Assembly (NCBI RefSeq): GCF_003048405.1
Contig: NZ_PIQS01000004.1
Span: forward strand, 88,138 to 152,137
Direction: 5' to 3'
DNA from: Campylobacter concisus
GTDB lineage: Bacteria > Campylobacterota > Campylobacteria > Campylobacterales > Campylobacteraceae
DNA: 64,000 bases
Positions 9,549-18,539 of the stretch are shown here, one piece after another (positions within the stretch are counted from its first letter, which is position 1; each line of letters opens with the position of its first letter). Both the position numbers and the translations under genes were made by a program. The notes below the pieces were generated by a model. That model worked only from the letters and a program-made list of their open reading frames with translations. It made no database searches and was not told the origin of the DNA.

Positions 9549-10358
9549 ATGTCAAAAGACAAAAAACACCAAAAAAGCGAGAAACTTGGCTACGAGGAAG
9601 AGCTTAGACTGCTTCAAATTGAACTTTTAAAATTTCAAAATTACGTAAAAGAAAAAGGCCTTAGAGTACTTATGCTAATGGAAGGGCGCGACGCAGCCGG
9701 TAAAGGCGGAACGATAAAACGCTTAACCGAGCATCTAAATCCAAGAGGTTGCCGTATAGTAGCGCTTGCTAAGCCAAGTGATGTCGAAAAAACGCAGTGG
9801 TATTTTCAAAGATATGTGACTCATCTACCAAGTGCTGGAGAGATCGTGATCTTTGATAGAAGTTGGTACAATAGAGCTGGCGTTGAGCCAGTGATGGGCT
9901 TTTGCACGCAAGAAGAGCATAAAGAATTTTTACGTGAAGTGCCAAAATTTGAAGAGATGATCATAAACTCCGGCATAATTTTCTTTAAAATTTATCTATC
10001 AATCACAAAAGATGAGCAGAAAAAACGCTTCAAAGAGAGGCAAAATGATCCATTAAAGCAGTTTAAAATTTCACCCGTTGATCAAAAAGCACAAGAGCTT
10101 TGGGATCAGTACTCTATCGCTAAATATTCTATGCTTCTTGCCTCTCACAATAGCATTTCACCATGGGTCATCGTCTCAAGCGATAACAAAAAAGAAGCTA
10201 GGCTAAATGTCTTTAAATTTATCCTAAGTCACGTTGAATATCCAAAAAAGATAAATGACTACTTGGAATTTGACAAAAACGTCGTAAGAGACGGAAGTGA
10301 AGAGATAAAACGCATAGAAGAAGGGCTAAATAAAGATAAGTTAAAGAGTATTGATTAA
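9549..10358 (+). CDS. ppk2: Polyphosphate kinase 2 (PPK2 class I)
   Basis: 269 aa single-domain PPK2. Transfers phosphate between polyphosphate and nucleoside diphosphates or triphosphates. Motifs: Walker A-like GRDAAGKGGTIKRL near residue 43, and Walker B/lid FDRSWYNRAGVEPVMGFC. The one-domain form and length fit class I, which phosphorylates NDPs; GTP versus ATP preference cannot be read. It stands alone, with AAGGAG before the ATG. In C. jejuni PPK2 affects stress survival (family knowledge). Confidence 0.93.
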   Translation: MSKDKKHQKSEKLGYEEELRLLQIELLKFQNYVKEKGLRVLMLMEGRDAAGKGGTIKRLTEHLNPRGCRIVALAKPSDVEKTQWYFQRYVTHLPSAGEIVIFDRSWYNRAGVEPVMGFCTQEEHKEFLREVPKFEEMIINSGIIFFKIYLSITKDEQKKRFKERQNDPLKQFKISPVDQKAQELWDQYSIAKYSMLLASHNSISPWVIVSSDNKKEARLNVFKFILSHVEYPKKINDYLEFDKNVVRDGSEEIKRIEEGLNKDKLKSID

Positions 10359-10409
10359 AGAATTTTTAACTTCTAGCTGGCGATTTGCTTAGATTTGCTA
10401 GCTAAATTT

Positions 10410-10841
10410 TTAAGCCCACCACATTACTTTTGCTAAAATGACCATTATTAGGCAAAGCACTAGAGCTATTAAATGTGAAAATTTACCAAATGGATCAGGC
10501 TTTTTTAAAATAACGACATTAAAAACAGAGATAAAAGTTACAAGGCACATTATAAGTAAAACAAAAATTTTTACAAGTAGCAGCTTTTGAAAGTTGCTTT
10601 GCCACCAGCCAAGCTCGCCTCCAAAATAGTCTTTTGCCATATAAGCACCACTTATTAAAAGCAATAAAAATGCCGTGCCAAATACCTTTGCGCTGCCTTT
10701 TGTGTAGGCTTTTTTAACTATTTCAAGGGTTTTAGTATCAACCGTTTTTTTAGCAAACGGATATATGCAAACATCGAAAAATACGTATCCTATAAATACA
10801 ATGGCACAAATTAAATGAGTAATCAAAAAAAATAAATACAT
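10410..10841 (-). CDS. Small four-helix integral membrane protein, CopD/HemJ-like
   Basis: 143 aa, about four hydrophobic helices (residues 2-25, 52-70, 85-108, 120-141). A histidine in the first helix (LITHLICAIVFIGY), a conserved-looking Lys/Gly pattern in helix 2, and a His in the last helix region (KFSHLIAL) recall the CopD / HemJ superfamily of small haem- or copper-associated membrane proteins. I cannot say which. It is single-gene, tail to tail with ppk2 and with its own upstream gap before dnaK. Confidence 0.6.
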   Translation of the reverse strand: MYLFFLITHLICAIVFIGYVFFDVCIYPFAKKTVDTKTLEIVKKAYTKGSAKVFGTAFLLLLISGAYMAKDYFGGELGWWQSNFQKLLLVKIFVLLIMCLVTFISVFNVVILKKPDPFGKFSHLIALVLCLIMVILAKVMWWA

Positions 10842-10936
10842 TTTTTGCCTTTTTTGTTTGGCATTATATAAATTTTAACTATTTAAACTGCTTATTTTGA
10901 ATCAATTTTAAGAATTTATGAAGATAAATTTATAAA

Positions 10937-10960
10937 AGAGCAAGGCAAGCGCCCTGCTCT
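10937..10960 (-). terminator. Terminator of the hrcA-grpE-dnaK operon
   Basis: Stem of 10 bp with one A/C mismatch: AGAGCAAGGC and GCCCTGCTCT separated by AAGC. On the minus strand it is followed by CTTTTAT and more AT. It sits just after the dnaK stop. Confidence 0.75.
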
Positions 10961-10967
10961 AGGAGTT

Positions 10968-12842
10968 TTACTCGACTTCAGCGTCTATAACGTCGTCGTC
11001 TTTTTTGTTGTTTCCACCGTTTGCTCCAGCGTTTTCATCTTTTTTATACATAGCTTCTGCTAGTTTGTGGCTGGCCTTGCTTAGAGCTTCTACTTTTGCA
11101 TCGATCTGTTCTTTTGAAGAATTTTCATCTTTTAAGACCTCTTTTAGGTCGTTTAACGCAGCTTCGATGTTGCTTCTATCCTCAGCTGGGACTTTCTCGC
11201 CAAGCTCGCTCATGCTCTTTTCAGTTTGATGAACTAGTGCGTCAGCTTGGTTTCTAGCCTCAACTGCGTCTTTGCGCTTTTTGTCTTCTTCTTTATGAAG
11301 CTCAGCATCTTTTACCATGTTGTTTATCTCTTCTTCGCTTAAGCCGCTTGATCCAGAAATGGTGATATTTTGGGCTTTGCCAGTTGCTTTATCTTTTGCT
11401 GAAACAGTTAAAATTCCGTTTGCGTCGATGTCAAATTCAACTTCTATTTGAGGCACGCCTCTTGGAGCTGCTGGGATGCCTTCGAGGTTGAAGTTACCAA
11501 GTGATTTATTATCCCTTGCAAACTCACGCTCGCCTTGTAAAACCATGATAGTAACGGCACTTTGGTTATCTTCAGCAGTTGAGAAGACTTGGCTTTTCTT
11601 AGTTGGTATGGTTGTACCTTTTTCGATAATCTTAGTCATCACGCCGCCAAGTGTCTCGATACCAAGGCTAAGCGGAGTTACGTCAAGAAGTAGCACATCT
11701 TTTACGTCACCTTTTATAACCGCACCTTGGATAGCAGCACCGATAGCTACGACCTCATCTGGATTAACACTCTTATTTAGCTCTTTACCAAATGCTTTTT
11801 TGACCTCTTCTTGAACTAGTGGCACACGAGTTGAACCACCGACCATTACGACCTCTTTAATGTCGCTTTTATTTAAACCAGCGTCTTTTGTTACCTCATT
11901 TATCTTAGTGATAGTCTCGCCCACAAGTGAGTCGATCATACCCTCAAATTTAGCACGAGTTAGCTTTTTGACAAGGTGTTTTGGACCAGTCGCATCAGCT
12001 GTGATAAATGGTAAATTTATCTCAGTCTCTTGAGCTGAGCTTAGCTCTTTTTTAGCATTTTCAGCAGCTTCTTTTAAGCGTTGAAGTGCCATGATATCGC
12101 CTTTTAGATCGATGCCATTTTCATTTTTAAACTCGCTTACTAGCCAGTCAATTATCTTGTTATCAAAGTCATCGCCGCCCAAGAATGCGTTACCGCCAGT
12201 TGCCAAAACTTCAACGATATTATCACCAGTCTCTAGCACTGTAACGTCAAATGTACCACCACCTAGGTCGTAAACTAAAATTTTCTCAGCCTCTTTTTTA
12301 TCAAGACCATAAGCAAGTGCTGCAGCTGTTGGCTCGTTGATGATACGAAGTACGTTTAGCCCTGCGATCGTTCCAGCCTCTTTTGTAGCTTTTCTTTGGC
12401 TATCATTAAAGTAAGCTGGCACAGTAATAACCGCATCTGTTACCTTTTCACCAAGGTATGCTTCAGCGTCTTCTTTTAGTTTGATAAGAATTTTTGCTGA
12501 AATTTCTTGTGGAGTGTAAACCTTGCCAGCGATCTCAACTGCGCAAGCGCCATTTCTATCTACAACGTGATATGGCAAGCGGCTTTTTGCCTCTTCAGCA
12601 TTTTTTTCATTGCTCATCAAACCCATGATACGTTTGATAGAATATATCGTTTTTTCAGGGTTTGTAACTGCTTGACGTTTTGCAACGTCACCTACTAGAA
12701 TTTCACCCTTGTCTGTGAAAGCAACAACTGATGGAGTTGTGTTTTTACCCTCTTTGTTTGGGATAACTTTGCTCTCGCCACGCTCAAAAACGCTCACACA
12801 AGAGTTTGTTGTACCTAAGTCTATACCTATAACTTTTGACAT
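10968..12842 (-). CDS. dnaK: Chaperone protein DnaK (Hsp70)
   Basis: 624 aa. ATP-driven folding chaperone working with DnaJ and GrpE. N-terminal signature [14 protein letters not shown], second Hsp70 signature [16 protein letters not shown], third [16 protein letters not shown], and the substrate domain with an acidic C-terminal tail ending [10 protein letters not shown]. Third gene of the hrcA-grpE-dnaK operon, 35 nt after grpE. Expression is probably set by the operon promoter and CIRCE at 14214-14273. Confidence 0.98.
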   Translation of the reverse strand: MSKVIGIDLGTTNSCVSVFERGESKVIPNKEGKNTTPSVVAFTDKGEILVGDVAKRQAVTNPEKTIYSIKRIMGLMSNEKNAEEAKSRLPYHVVDRNGACAVEIAGKVYTPQEISAKILIKLKEDAEAYLGEKVTDAVITVPAYFNDSQRKATKEAGTIAGLNVLRIINEPTAAALAYGLDKKEAEKILVYDLGGGTFDVTVLETGDNIVEVLATGGNAFLGGDDFDNKIIDWLVSEFKNENGIDLKGDIMALQRLKEAAENAKKELSSAQETEINLPFITADATGPKHLVKKLTRAKFEGMIDSLVGETITKINEVTKDAGLNKSDIKEVVMVGGSTRVPLVQEEVKKAFGKELNKSVNPDEVVAIGAAIQGAVIKGDVKDVLLLDVTPLSLGIETLGGVMTKIIEKGTTIPTKKSQVFSTAEDNQSAVTIMVLQGEREFARDNKSLGNFNLEGIPAAPRGVPQIEVEFDIDANGILTVSAKDKATGKAQNITISGSSGLSEEEINNMVKDAELHKEEDKKRKDAVEARNQADALVHQTEKSMSELGEKVPAEDRSNIEAALNDLKEVLKDENSSKEQIDAKVEALSKASHKLAEAMYKKDENAGANGGNNKKDDDVIDAEVE

Positions 12843-12877
12843 ATTTTTCCTTTTTATTAGATTTTATTTTTATAAAT

Positions 12878-13420
12878 TTAGTTTGCCACGCTGACCATAG
12901 CTGGGCGCAAAACCCTACCATTTATCATATAGCCTTTTTGCAAAGCTTGTACGATTTGACCACTCTGCTTCTCTTCGCTATCGACCCTTAAAACGGCATT
13001 GTGCACGCTTGGATCAAACTCAGTATCAGTTGGTATCTCGCTTACGCCATGCTTTTCAAAACATTTTTTAAACTGATTTATAGTTATCAAAATACCCTCT
13101 TTGATCTTTTTAGCAAATTCATCATCCTCTGGATCAAAATTCGCAGCGATCTCAAGAGCATCTATGACTGGTAGCAAGTCCCTAGCAAATTTCTCATTTG
13201 CATAGTTTGCAACATCCGTCTTCTCTTTTTCATATCGCTTTTTGATATTTTCAAACTCAGCATTTGCTCTGTAATATTTATCAGTTATTTCTCCGAGCTC
13301 TTTTTCAAGTTTTTCAACCTTTGAAATATCACCAAGTGCGTCCAAATTTACGCTATCATTAGCTAGTTCTTGCATAGGCTCAACCTCAGGTAGGTTTTGC
13401 TCTTTTACCTCTTCGCTCAC
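12878..13420 (-). CDS. grpE: GrpE, nucleotide exchange factor for DnaK
   Basis: 180 aa. Long N-terminal helix (about residues 35-90, EKLEKELGEITDKYYRANAE onward) and the C-terminal beta domain with KKCFEKHGVSEI and the end motif GYMINGRVLRPAMVSVA. The start is GTG within a GTGA overlap with the hrcA stop, and AAAGGAGG just upstream is a near-perfect ribosome site. Function: ADP release from DnaK and thermosensing in the heat-shock response. Confidence 0.96.
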   Translation of the reverse strand: MSEEVKEQNLPEVEPMQELANDSVNLDALGDISKVEKLEKELGEITDKYYRANAEFENIKKRYEKEKTDVANYANEKFARDLLPVIDALEIAANFDPEDDEFAKKIKEGILITINQFKKCFEKHGVSEIPTDTEFDPSVHNAVLRVDSEEKQSGQIVQALQKGYMINGRVLRPAMVSVAN

Positions 13421-14220
13421 GCAGCCTCCTTTATTAGATTTATAAATTTTACATAGTCAGTATAAATACTGCCAGCACAGATCATCTGTGCTTCGTTGCC
13501 AAGATAGTTTGTACTAAATTTAAGTCCCATAAAATTTTCATCAAACATAGGAGAAAATGTAAGTTTCTCATCCATTTGCAAGCTAAAACTTGGGTCAAAA
13601 ACCATCTTAAAACGTCTATCTTTAAACATATCAAAGGCTAAAATTTCATTTTCTTGGAAGTAAATTTTAGTCCTTTTAAGCTCTCTTATCTTATTTTTTA
13701 GTTCGCTTAAACCAACTTGAGAGCAGATAAGCTCAAGTTTGTTTAAACTAACTCCAGCAAGATTACTTAAAAATTTATACATCCTAGCATCAAATTTGAT
13801 AACGATCTCATCTTCACCAAAATTTAAGATCATATATCTATTATTTAAATTTAAAATTTCTAGCAATTCATTATCGATTGTGCCAAAAATCATACAATAG
13901 AGCTCAAATTCATCACATAACTTTTTCAATCCTTCGGCATCATTTATCTCTAAATTTATATCACTTATAGCAAAAATTTCACTCCAATATCTTCTCATCG
14001 CAGCGATTGTTGGTATACGACCGCCACTAATGTGAAGCTTTGTGATCTCGCCCTCATCTGAAAGCTTTTTGAAATAAACGCGTATCGTAGAAGCCGGAAT
14101 AGCCGCGCTCATACGAGAGCCAAGCTCATTTGAACCAATAGGCATATTATCCTGCAAATAAGCCTCAATGATAGAATTTAGTATCAAATCACGTTTATTT
14201 GTTTTACTCACTTTTAGCAC
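13417..14220 (-). CDS. hrcA: Heat-inducible transcription repressor HrcA
   Basis: 267 aa repressor of the dnaK and, usually, groE operons. The winged-helix N-terminus contains KRDLILNSIIEAYLQDNM and PASTIRVYFKKLSDEGEI; the rest is the diverged effector domain of epsilonproteobacterial HrcA, shorter than the roughly 340 aa of Bacillus. The start given is a GTG at 14220, with another in-frame GTG at 14211 that fits the C. jejuni N-terminus equally well. The start codon lies inside the CIRCE element, so HrcA should repress its own operon. Confidence 0.93.
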   Translation of the reverse strand: MLKVSKTNKRDLILNSIIEAYLQDNMPIGSNELGSRMSAAIPASTIRVYFKKLSDEGEITKLHISGGRIPTIAAMRRYWSEIFAISDINLEINDAEGLKKLCDEFELYCMIFGTIDNELLEILNLNNRYMILNFGEDEIVIKFDARMYKFLSNLAGVSLNKLELICSQVGLSELKNKIRELKRTKIYFQENEILAFDMFKDRRFKMVFDPSFSLQMDEKLTFSPMFDENFMGLKFSTNYLGNEAQMICAGSIYTDYVKFINLIKEAA

Positions 14221-14240
14221 TCTTTCTTTTTAATTGCTAA
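14214..14240 (-). promoter_or_regulatory. CIRCE operator (HrcA binding site)
   Basis: Left arm TTAGCACTC matches the CIRCE consensus 9/9, the spacer is exactly 9 nt, and the right arm AATTGCTAA matches GAGTGCTAA at 7/9. It covers the predicted transcription start and the hrcA start codon, so bound HrcA would block initiation. Confidence 0.88.
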
Positions 14241-14244
14241 GCGG

Positions 14245-14273
14245 ATTATACAACTTTAGTTTATCAATGTCAA
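14245..14273 (-). promoter_or_regulatory. Sigma-70 promoter of hrcA-grpE-dnaK
   Basis: On the minus strand, TTGACA (14268-14273) and TATAAT (14245-14250) are both exact consensus with a 17 nt spacer. The start of transcription should fall near 14238, within the CIRCE element. Exact -35 boxes are uncommon in Campylobacter. Confidence 0.85.
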
Positions 14274-14546
14274 GTATTTAAGTTAAAATAATTTATTTAT
14301 GTATCTTTAGTCTGTATAACTAAGCTTATTTAATATTAATTGTATAAGCCTTTTTGAAAATAAAATTACAAAAAATAATTAAACAAACTTAAAAGTCTTT
14401 TATATTACCTCTACGTTCTAATATTTTTATACGTTTTTACGTACTAATATAATGCTTTATAGTATAATATATAATATATTTTAATTTATTTATACGTATT
14501 TCTATTATTTATATATTATTTTATGTATATTTAATAAAATAATCCG
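14274..14546. other. Very AT-rich intergenic region with TACGT-centred palindromes
   Basis: About 270 bp with no gene, far more AT-rich than its surroundings. TACGT occurs at 14412-14416 and 14430-14434, TACGTA at 14438-14443 and ATACGTAT at 14492-14499. In DNA this poor in C and G these are notable and may be operator sites for the downstream HTH protein. No ORF or RNA structure was recognised. Confidence 0.5.
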
Positions 14547-14558
14547 TATAATACTTTA
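14547..14558 (+). promoter_or_regulatory. Candidate -10 box placing transcription start at the HTH start codon
   Basis: TATAAT at 14547-14552 is followed by only six bases before the ATG at 14559, and no Shine-Dalgarno sequence is present. This fits a leaderless mRNA. There is no good -35 match at 17 nt (TGTATA), as is common in Campylobacter. Confidence 0.45.
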
Positions 14559-14804
14559 ATGATTGAAACAAGTGATATATTTAATTTGCTTCACAATGCA
14601 GTTGAGGCAAAAAATATCGGTAAGAAAATTTCACAAGCAAAAATGGCAGAAGAGCTTGGTGTACCAATGAGAACATATCAAGATTGGAGGCTTGGCAACT
14701 CAAAGCCGCAAGCTGCTGCTGCAGTTTGTAAACTACTTTGTGAGCTTGACGACGATGAAATATTATTTGTTATCAATAAGATGAGAAAGTTATTAGGAAA
14801 ATAG
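14559..14804 (+). CDS. Small helix-turn-helix DNA-binding protein
   Basis: 81 aa. The segment KKISQAKMAEELGVPMRTYQ followed by DWRLGNSKPQ is a Cro/XRE-type helix-turn-helix: helix 2 around AKMAEELG, the turn at VPM and recognition helix RTYQDWRLG. The remainder is a short acidic then basic helix. Probably a small transcription regulator, perhaps acting on its own AT-rich upstream region. There is no Shine-Dalgarno; a TATAAT lies 6 nt before the ATG. The 57-codon ORF begins on the next base after its stop, so they should be one unit. It may derive from a phage or plasmid, but no mobile-element gene is nearby. Confidence 0.72.
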   Translation: MIETSDIFNLLHNAVEAKNIGKKISQAKMAEELGVPMRTYQDWRLGNSKPQAAAAVCKLLCELDDDEILFVINKMRKLLGK

Positions 14805-14978
14805 ATGAAAAATTTGACACAAAAAGAGAGAATCGATCTTGAGAGCGTGTTTGCAGCTATCTGCACTAAGAAAGAGCCTAAATTTTTAGGTTTCTATAAA
14901 GACTTTTACTCGAGTACGATTTTAAAATTTTACGTAGTTAAGGACAGAATTAAAAAAACAAAAATCAAGAAAAATTAG
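14805..14978 (+). CDS. Small 57-codon ORF paired with the HTH gene
   Basis: Runs from ATG at 14805 to TAG at 14976-14978. Begins MKNLTQKERIDLESVFAAIC and ends in a very basic tail (KDRIKKTKIKKN). AGGAAAA before the ATG, inside the end of the HTH gene, is a plausible ribosome site, and the ATG follows the HTH stop directly. The predicted product is helical with a basic C-terminus; I recognise no family. The spacing and ribosome site support a real gene co-translated with the HTH protein. Confidence 0.55.
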   Translation: MKNLTQKERIDLESVFAAICTKKEPKFLGFYKDFYSSTILKFYVVKDRIKKTKIKKN

Positions 14979-15083
14979 TTTTATATTATTTGAGTAGAAA
15001 AATATTTTTTGCTGCATTTAAAGATTAATAATTTAGATAAATTCTCCTTAAATATTGACTTTATTTAAGAAGAATTTGCCGAC

Positions 15084-15797
15084 TTATTTCTTGCCAAATT
15101 TAGCTAGCGCTCTTTGGTAGTCCTCTTCACTATCGATGCCGATACTTTGGCTCTCAACCTCTAGCATTGCTATCTTTTTACCATTTTCTAGGGCACGTAG
15201 CTGCTCGAGCTTTTCGGTGTTTTCAAGGCTTGATGGCAAGAGAGCACAAAACTCTTTTAGGCTTTTTACGCTGTATCCGTAGATACCAAGGTGCGCCTTG
15301 TAGCTTTTGCACTCGCTTCTATTAAATGGTATCCTTGATCTTGAAAAATAAAGCGCGTAGCCCTCAAAATCAGTCACCACTTTAACTAAATTTTTATCAT
15401 CCGCAAACTCATCGTCTATCTTTTTATAGCAAGAAAACATAAAGGCTTTCCCTTTGTTTTGCTCGCAAAACGCCCTAAATTTAGCGATATTTTCAGGTTC
15501 AATAAATGGCTCATCAGCCTGAACATTTATGATGATCTCACTCTCGCTTAGCCCCAAAATTTGTGTTGCTTCGTTTATCCTGTCAGTGCCACTTTGATGA
15601 TCTTTGCTAGTTAGCACCGCTTTTATGCCGTGAGCCTTGGCGATCTCTAGCACGCTTGGCTCGTCCACAGCAACCGCTACATCGTCCACGCCGCTTACTC
15701 TAAGAGCTGTCGCCACAAACATTGGCACGCCGTTTATCTCTTTTAAAATTTTATCACTAAACCTTGTTGAGGCAAGGCGAGCTGGGATGATTATCAT
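15084..15797 (-). CDS. kdsB: CMP-Kdo synthetase (3-deoxy-manno-octulosonate cytidylyltransferase)
   Basis: Activates Kdo with CTP for lipooligosaccharide inner-core assembly. N-terminal IIIPARLASTRFSDKIL is the nucleotide-binding signature; NVQADEPFI and YSRSRIPFN are further family motifs. I place the start at the ATG at 15797, which shares ATGA with the thrC stop and begins MIIIPARL as in other KdsB proteins; the frame extends 8 codons further upstream, but that would run deep into thrC. About 237 aa. Last gene of a nadE...kdsB run. Confidence 0.94.
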   Translation of the reverse strand: MIIIPARLASTRFSDKILKEINGVPMFVATALRVSGVDDVAVAVDEPSVLEIAKAHGIKAVLTSKDHQSGTDRINEATQILGLSESEIIINVQADEPFIEPENIAKFRAFCEQNKGKAFMFSCYKKIDDEFADDKNLVKVVTDFEGYALYFSRSRIPFNRSECKSYKAHLGIYGYSVKSLKEFCALLPSSLENTEKLEQLRALENGKKIAMLEVESQSIGIDSEEDYQRALAKFGKK

Positions 15798-17257
15798 CGC
15801 TCGATCCATTCTAGGACGCACTTTTCTATCTCGTCCTCTTTTATGATATTTTTGTGTAAAATTTTCGCGCTAAATAGCGAGTTTATCGAGCTTGGCACGC
15901 TATCGTTTAAGATTTTAGCGGTCTTTGCGAGCGCATCTTTTTCATCTTTTGTATCTTTGATCTGGCACGCTTTGATCATGCTTGGCGTAAATTTCACCCA
16001 GTGCGCGGTCGATGTGATGACGTTTATACGGCTAGCATCCACCATCTTAAAGCAAGTAGCTGTATGCGGATCGATCGCGTAGCCGCCCCTTGCGAGCTTT
16101 GCGATGTATGTCTCGCACTCTTTATCGTCGCACCAGCTAGCCTCAAAGTCCTCTTTTAGCGCTTCAAGCTCTTGCTTGCTAAGCTTATAAAATTTATTTT
16201 TTGCTAGGCTTTGCATGAGCTCATTTGTTCTAACGCTGCCAAATTTATCAAACAGCAAGCGCTCGACATTTGAGCTGATCAATATATCCATGGCTGGGCT
16301 TATCGTCTTAACTAGTTTTTTGTCCCTGAGGTCGTAAATGCCGGTGGTAAAAAACTGCGTTAAGATATTGTTTGCGTTTGAGGCGATCTTGATCTTACCG
16401 ATCTTTGCGCCCATTTTTTTAGCGTAATATGCCCCAAGTGCGTTGCCAAAATTTCCACTTGGCACGATGATGTCAAAGCTCTCGTTTGCCTTAAGCGCCT
16501 TTTGCTTTAGTAAATTTGCGTAGGCATAGGCATGGTAGATGATTTGAAAAAGGATCCTGCCAAAATTTACCGAGTTTGCTGCGCTTAGTTTAAGGCGCTT
16601 TTTCTTCAGCTCAGCCTTAAATTTATCATTTGCAAGTAGCGTTTTTAGCACCCTTTGAGCGTCGTCAAAGTCGCCTTTTATGCCAAAAACCTTTAAATTT
16701 TCACCTTGTATGGTCTGCATCTGAAGCTTTTGCACCTCGCTCGTGCCACCATCTGGATAGAGACAAACAACTTTGATATTTTCGTCATTTGCAAAGGTTT
16801 GAAGTGTCGCAGGACCCGTATCACCGCTCGTTGCGCACATGATAAGGTATTTTTCGCCTCTTTCCTTTGCTAGCTGGCTAAGAAGTGAGCCAAAAGGCTG
16901 AAGCGCCATATCCTTAAATGCCCTCGTTGGACCGTGATATAGCTCATTTACGTATAAATTTTTATCTATTTTTTTAAAAATGACTGGGTGCTTTGGATCA
17001 TCAAAACTCGCGTATCTCTTAACCGCCTTTTTGAAAAACGCCTCTGGCACGTCAAATTTAAATAACGATATGATATAAAGTGCGAGTTTCTCGTAGCTTA
17101 ATTGTGAGAGCTCTTGCCACTTTGATTTTGTTATTTTTGGAAGCTTCTTTGGTGCGTAAAGTCCGCCGTGAGCGGAGCTTGGGCTAAGCATGGCTGTGCT
17201 TAAATTTACATTTTTTACCTTTTCATCTTTTACGCTTCTAGTCGGTATTAGTCTCAT
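15794..17257 (-). CDS. thrC: Threonine synthase
   Basis: Converts O-phosphohomoserine to threonine with PLP. HGPTRAFKDMALQPFGSLL carries the PLP lysine, CATSGDTGPATL is the phosphate loop, and VPSGNFGNALGAYYAKKMG is typical of the long (about 490 aa) class. The chosen start MRLIPTRS at 17257 overlaps the cutA stop as ATGA; the frame is open 11 codons further, but those fall in the cutA end. Matches C. jejuni Cj0812 in position between lpxK and kdsB. Confidence 0.95.
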   Translation of the reverse strand: MRLIPTRSVKDEKVKNVNLSTAMLSPSSAHGGLYAPKKLPKITKSKWQELSQLSYEKLALYIISLFKFDVPEAFFKKAVKRYASFDDPKHPVIFKKIDKNLYVNELYHGPTRAFKDMALQPFGSLLSQLAKERGEKYLIMCATSGDTGPATLQTFANDENIKVVCLYPDGGTSEVQKLQMQTIQGENLKVFGIKGDFDDAQRVLKTLLANDKFKAELKKKRLKLSAANSVNFGRILFQIIYHAYAYANLLKQKALKANESFDIIVPSGNFGNALGAYYAKKMGAKIGKIKIASNANNILTQFFTTGIYDLRDKKLVKTISPAMDILISSNVERLLFDKFGSVRTNELMQSLAKNKFYKLSKQELEALKEDFEASWCDDKECETYIAKLARGGYAIDPHTATCFKMVDASRINVITSTAHWVKFTPSMIKACQIKDTKDEKDALAKTAKILNDSVPSSINSLFSAKILHKNIIKEDEIEKCVLEWIER

Positions 17258-17568
17258 TTTTTGCCTTTTTTGGTTGATTTTTTTATCCAATTTTCGTATT
17301 TTTTAAAGACCTCTTTTGGCTTAAGTGCCAAAATTTCTGGGGTTTCGTAGCTGTGGTGCTTTCTTATAAAATTAGCTACCTTTTTAAATTTCACGTCCGT
17401 TTTTATGAGTAAAATTTGCTCTTTTTCACCAAAAAGCTTCTCTTGCCAAAGATAAATGCTTTTTGCGCTAAAGCTACTCACACAAGCTGCAAGTCCTTTT
17501 TTTACGAGCTTTTTACTTAGTTTTTTTGCCTCTTTTTTCTTTGCGACTGAGGTGATTAAAATTCTCAT
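17254..17568 (-). CDS. cutA: Divalent-cation tolerance protein CutA
   Basis: 104 aa, the family length. Trimeric PII-like fold; motifs AACVSSFSAKSIYLWQEK, EQILLIKTDVKFKKV and HSYETPEILAL are diagnostic. Originally linked to copper tolerance, but the molecular role is unsettled. Overlaps thrC by 4 nt. From memory C. jejuni has no cutA between lpxK and thrC, so it is an insertion relative to that order. The C-terminus is unusually lysine-rich. Confidence 0.92.
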   Translation of the reverse strand: MRILITSVAKKKEAKKLSKKLVKKGLAACVSSFSAKSIYLWQEKLFGEKEQILLIKTDVKFKKVANFIRKHHSYETPEILALKPKEVFKKYENWIKKSTKKGKK

Positions 17569-17618
17569 TTTGATCTAATTTTTCCTTTTAAAAAGTGGCT
17601 CATTATAACAAAATGGGC

Positions 17619-18539
17619 TTAAATTTGCTGCGCCAAAACCTTTTTAAACTCGTCACTTAGCGTAACTTCAAGCGTGATAAGCGATACTCTCAACCCAAAA
17701 TCCTTTACCTTTACATAGTCCTTTTGCGTCATCAAAAGCGAGGTCGCGCCGTAGCTTTGCAAAATTTCACTTAGCTCTTCTTTTGAAAAGTCGTAGTGAT
17801 CAGGAAAAAAAACCTGCCCCACGCACTCATCAAAAAATGGCTTAAGACGCTCTGGGTTTGCTATGGCAGTAACTAGAACCATTTTTTCGCTTTTATTTAA
17901 AATTTCACTCTTTCTAAAGTGAGTTTGCCCTTCAATCGCCACAAAATCAGCAAATTTATAAAAGCTAAATGGATATCTATAAACCCCACTTGGTAGGCAA
18001 AATTTTAGCCTTGGCTCAGGATTTGGACGCACTAATATGTCAAATTTGGCTATATCGAATTTAGAAAATCCGTCATCCAGCAAAATATACTTTGCGCCAT
18101 GCTCTTTGGCATATTTTATAGCTAATTTCCTATCTTCGCTTACTATCACATTTGCGTTTTTAAGACTTGTGGCATATATCATCGCTTCATCGCCACTTGC
18201 TGCTACGTCAAGTAAAATTTCGCCATTTCGAGCAACAACTTGCATGCCTTTGCTTTTTCTTTTATAGCCTCTAAGAATGATAAAAGCACCTTCGAAATTT
18301 TTAGCAATTGCCACGCAAAGCGGAGTCTTCCCGCTTCCTCCAAGGGTCAAATTTCCAACGCTTATTACCTTTATGCCAAAGTCTATTTTTCTAGCAGTAA
18401 ATTTCTTAAGCACAACAATAAGAAAATAGATAAAACTTAATGGCAAAAGTAAAAATGCTAGTAAAATTTGAAAGAAATTTGGGCGAAAAAAGTAGTCATT
18501 CGCCCAAGAATGCAAGAAAATATTTAATTTCTTAAACAC
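17619..18539 (-). CDS. lpxK: Tetraacyldisaccharide 4'-kinase (lipid A)
   Basis: 306 aa. Phosphorylates the 4' position of the lipid A disaccharide at the inner membrane. An N-terminal amphipathic/membrane helix (about residues 23-45) precedes [20 protein letters not shown], the P-loop. DDGFSKF matches the family DDGFQ motif. Overlaps the DegT-like gene by 8 nt. Confidence 0.95.
   Translation of the reverse strand: MFKKLNIFLHSWANDYFFRPNFFQILLAFLLLPLSFIYFLIVVLKKFTARKIDFGIKVISVGNLTLGGSGKTPLCVAIAKNFEGAFIILRGYKRKSKGMQVVARNGEILLDVAASGDEAMIYATSLKNANVIVSEDRKLAIKYAKEHGAKYILLDDGFSKFDIAKFDILVRPNPEPRLKFCLPSGVYRYPFSFYKFADFVAIEGQTHFRKSEILNKSEKMVLVTAIANPERLKPFFDECVGQVFFPDHYDFSKEELSEILQSYGATSLLMTQKDYVKVKDFGLRVSLITLEVTLSDEFKKVLAQQI

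Noticed and set aside
14401..14546. CRISPR-like or tandem repeats in the AT-rich spacer
   Set aside because: The repeated words are only 5-8 bases and not evenly spaced.
15797..15821. Extended KdsB start with eight extra residues
   Set aside because: The ATG at 15797 has the ATGA coupling with thrC and gives the family N-terminus.
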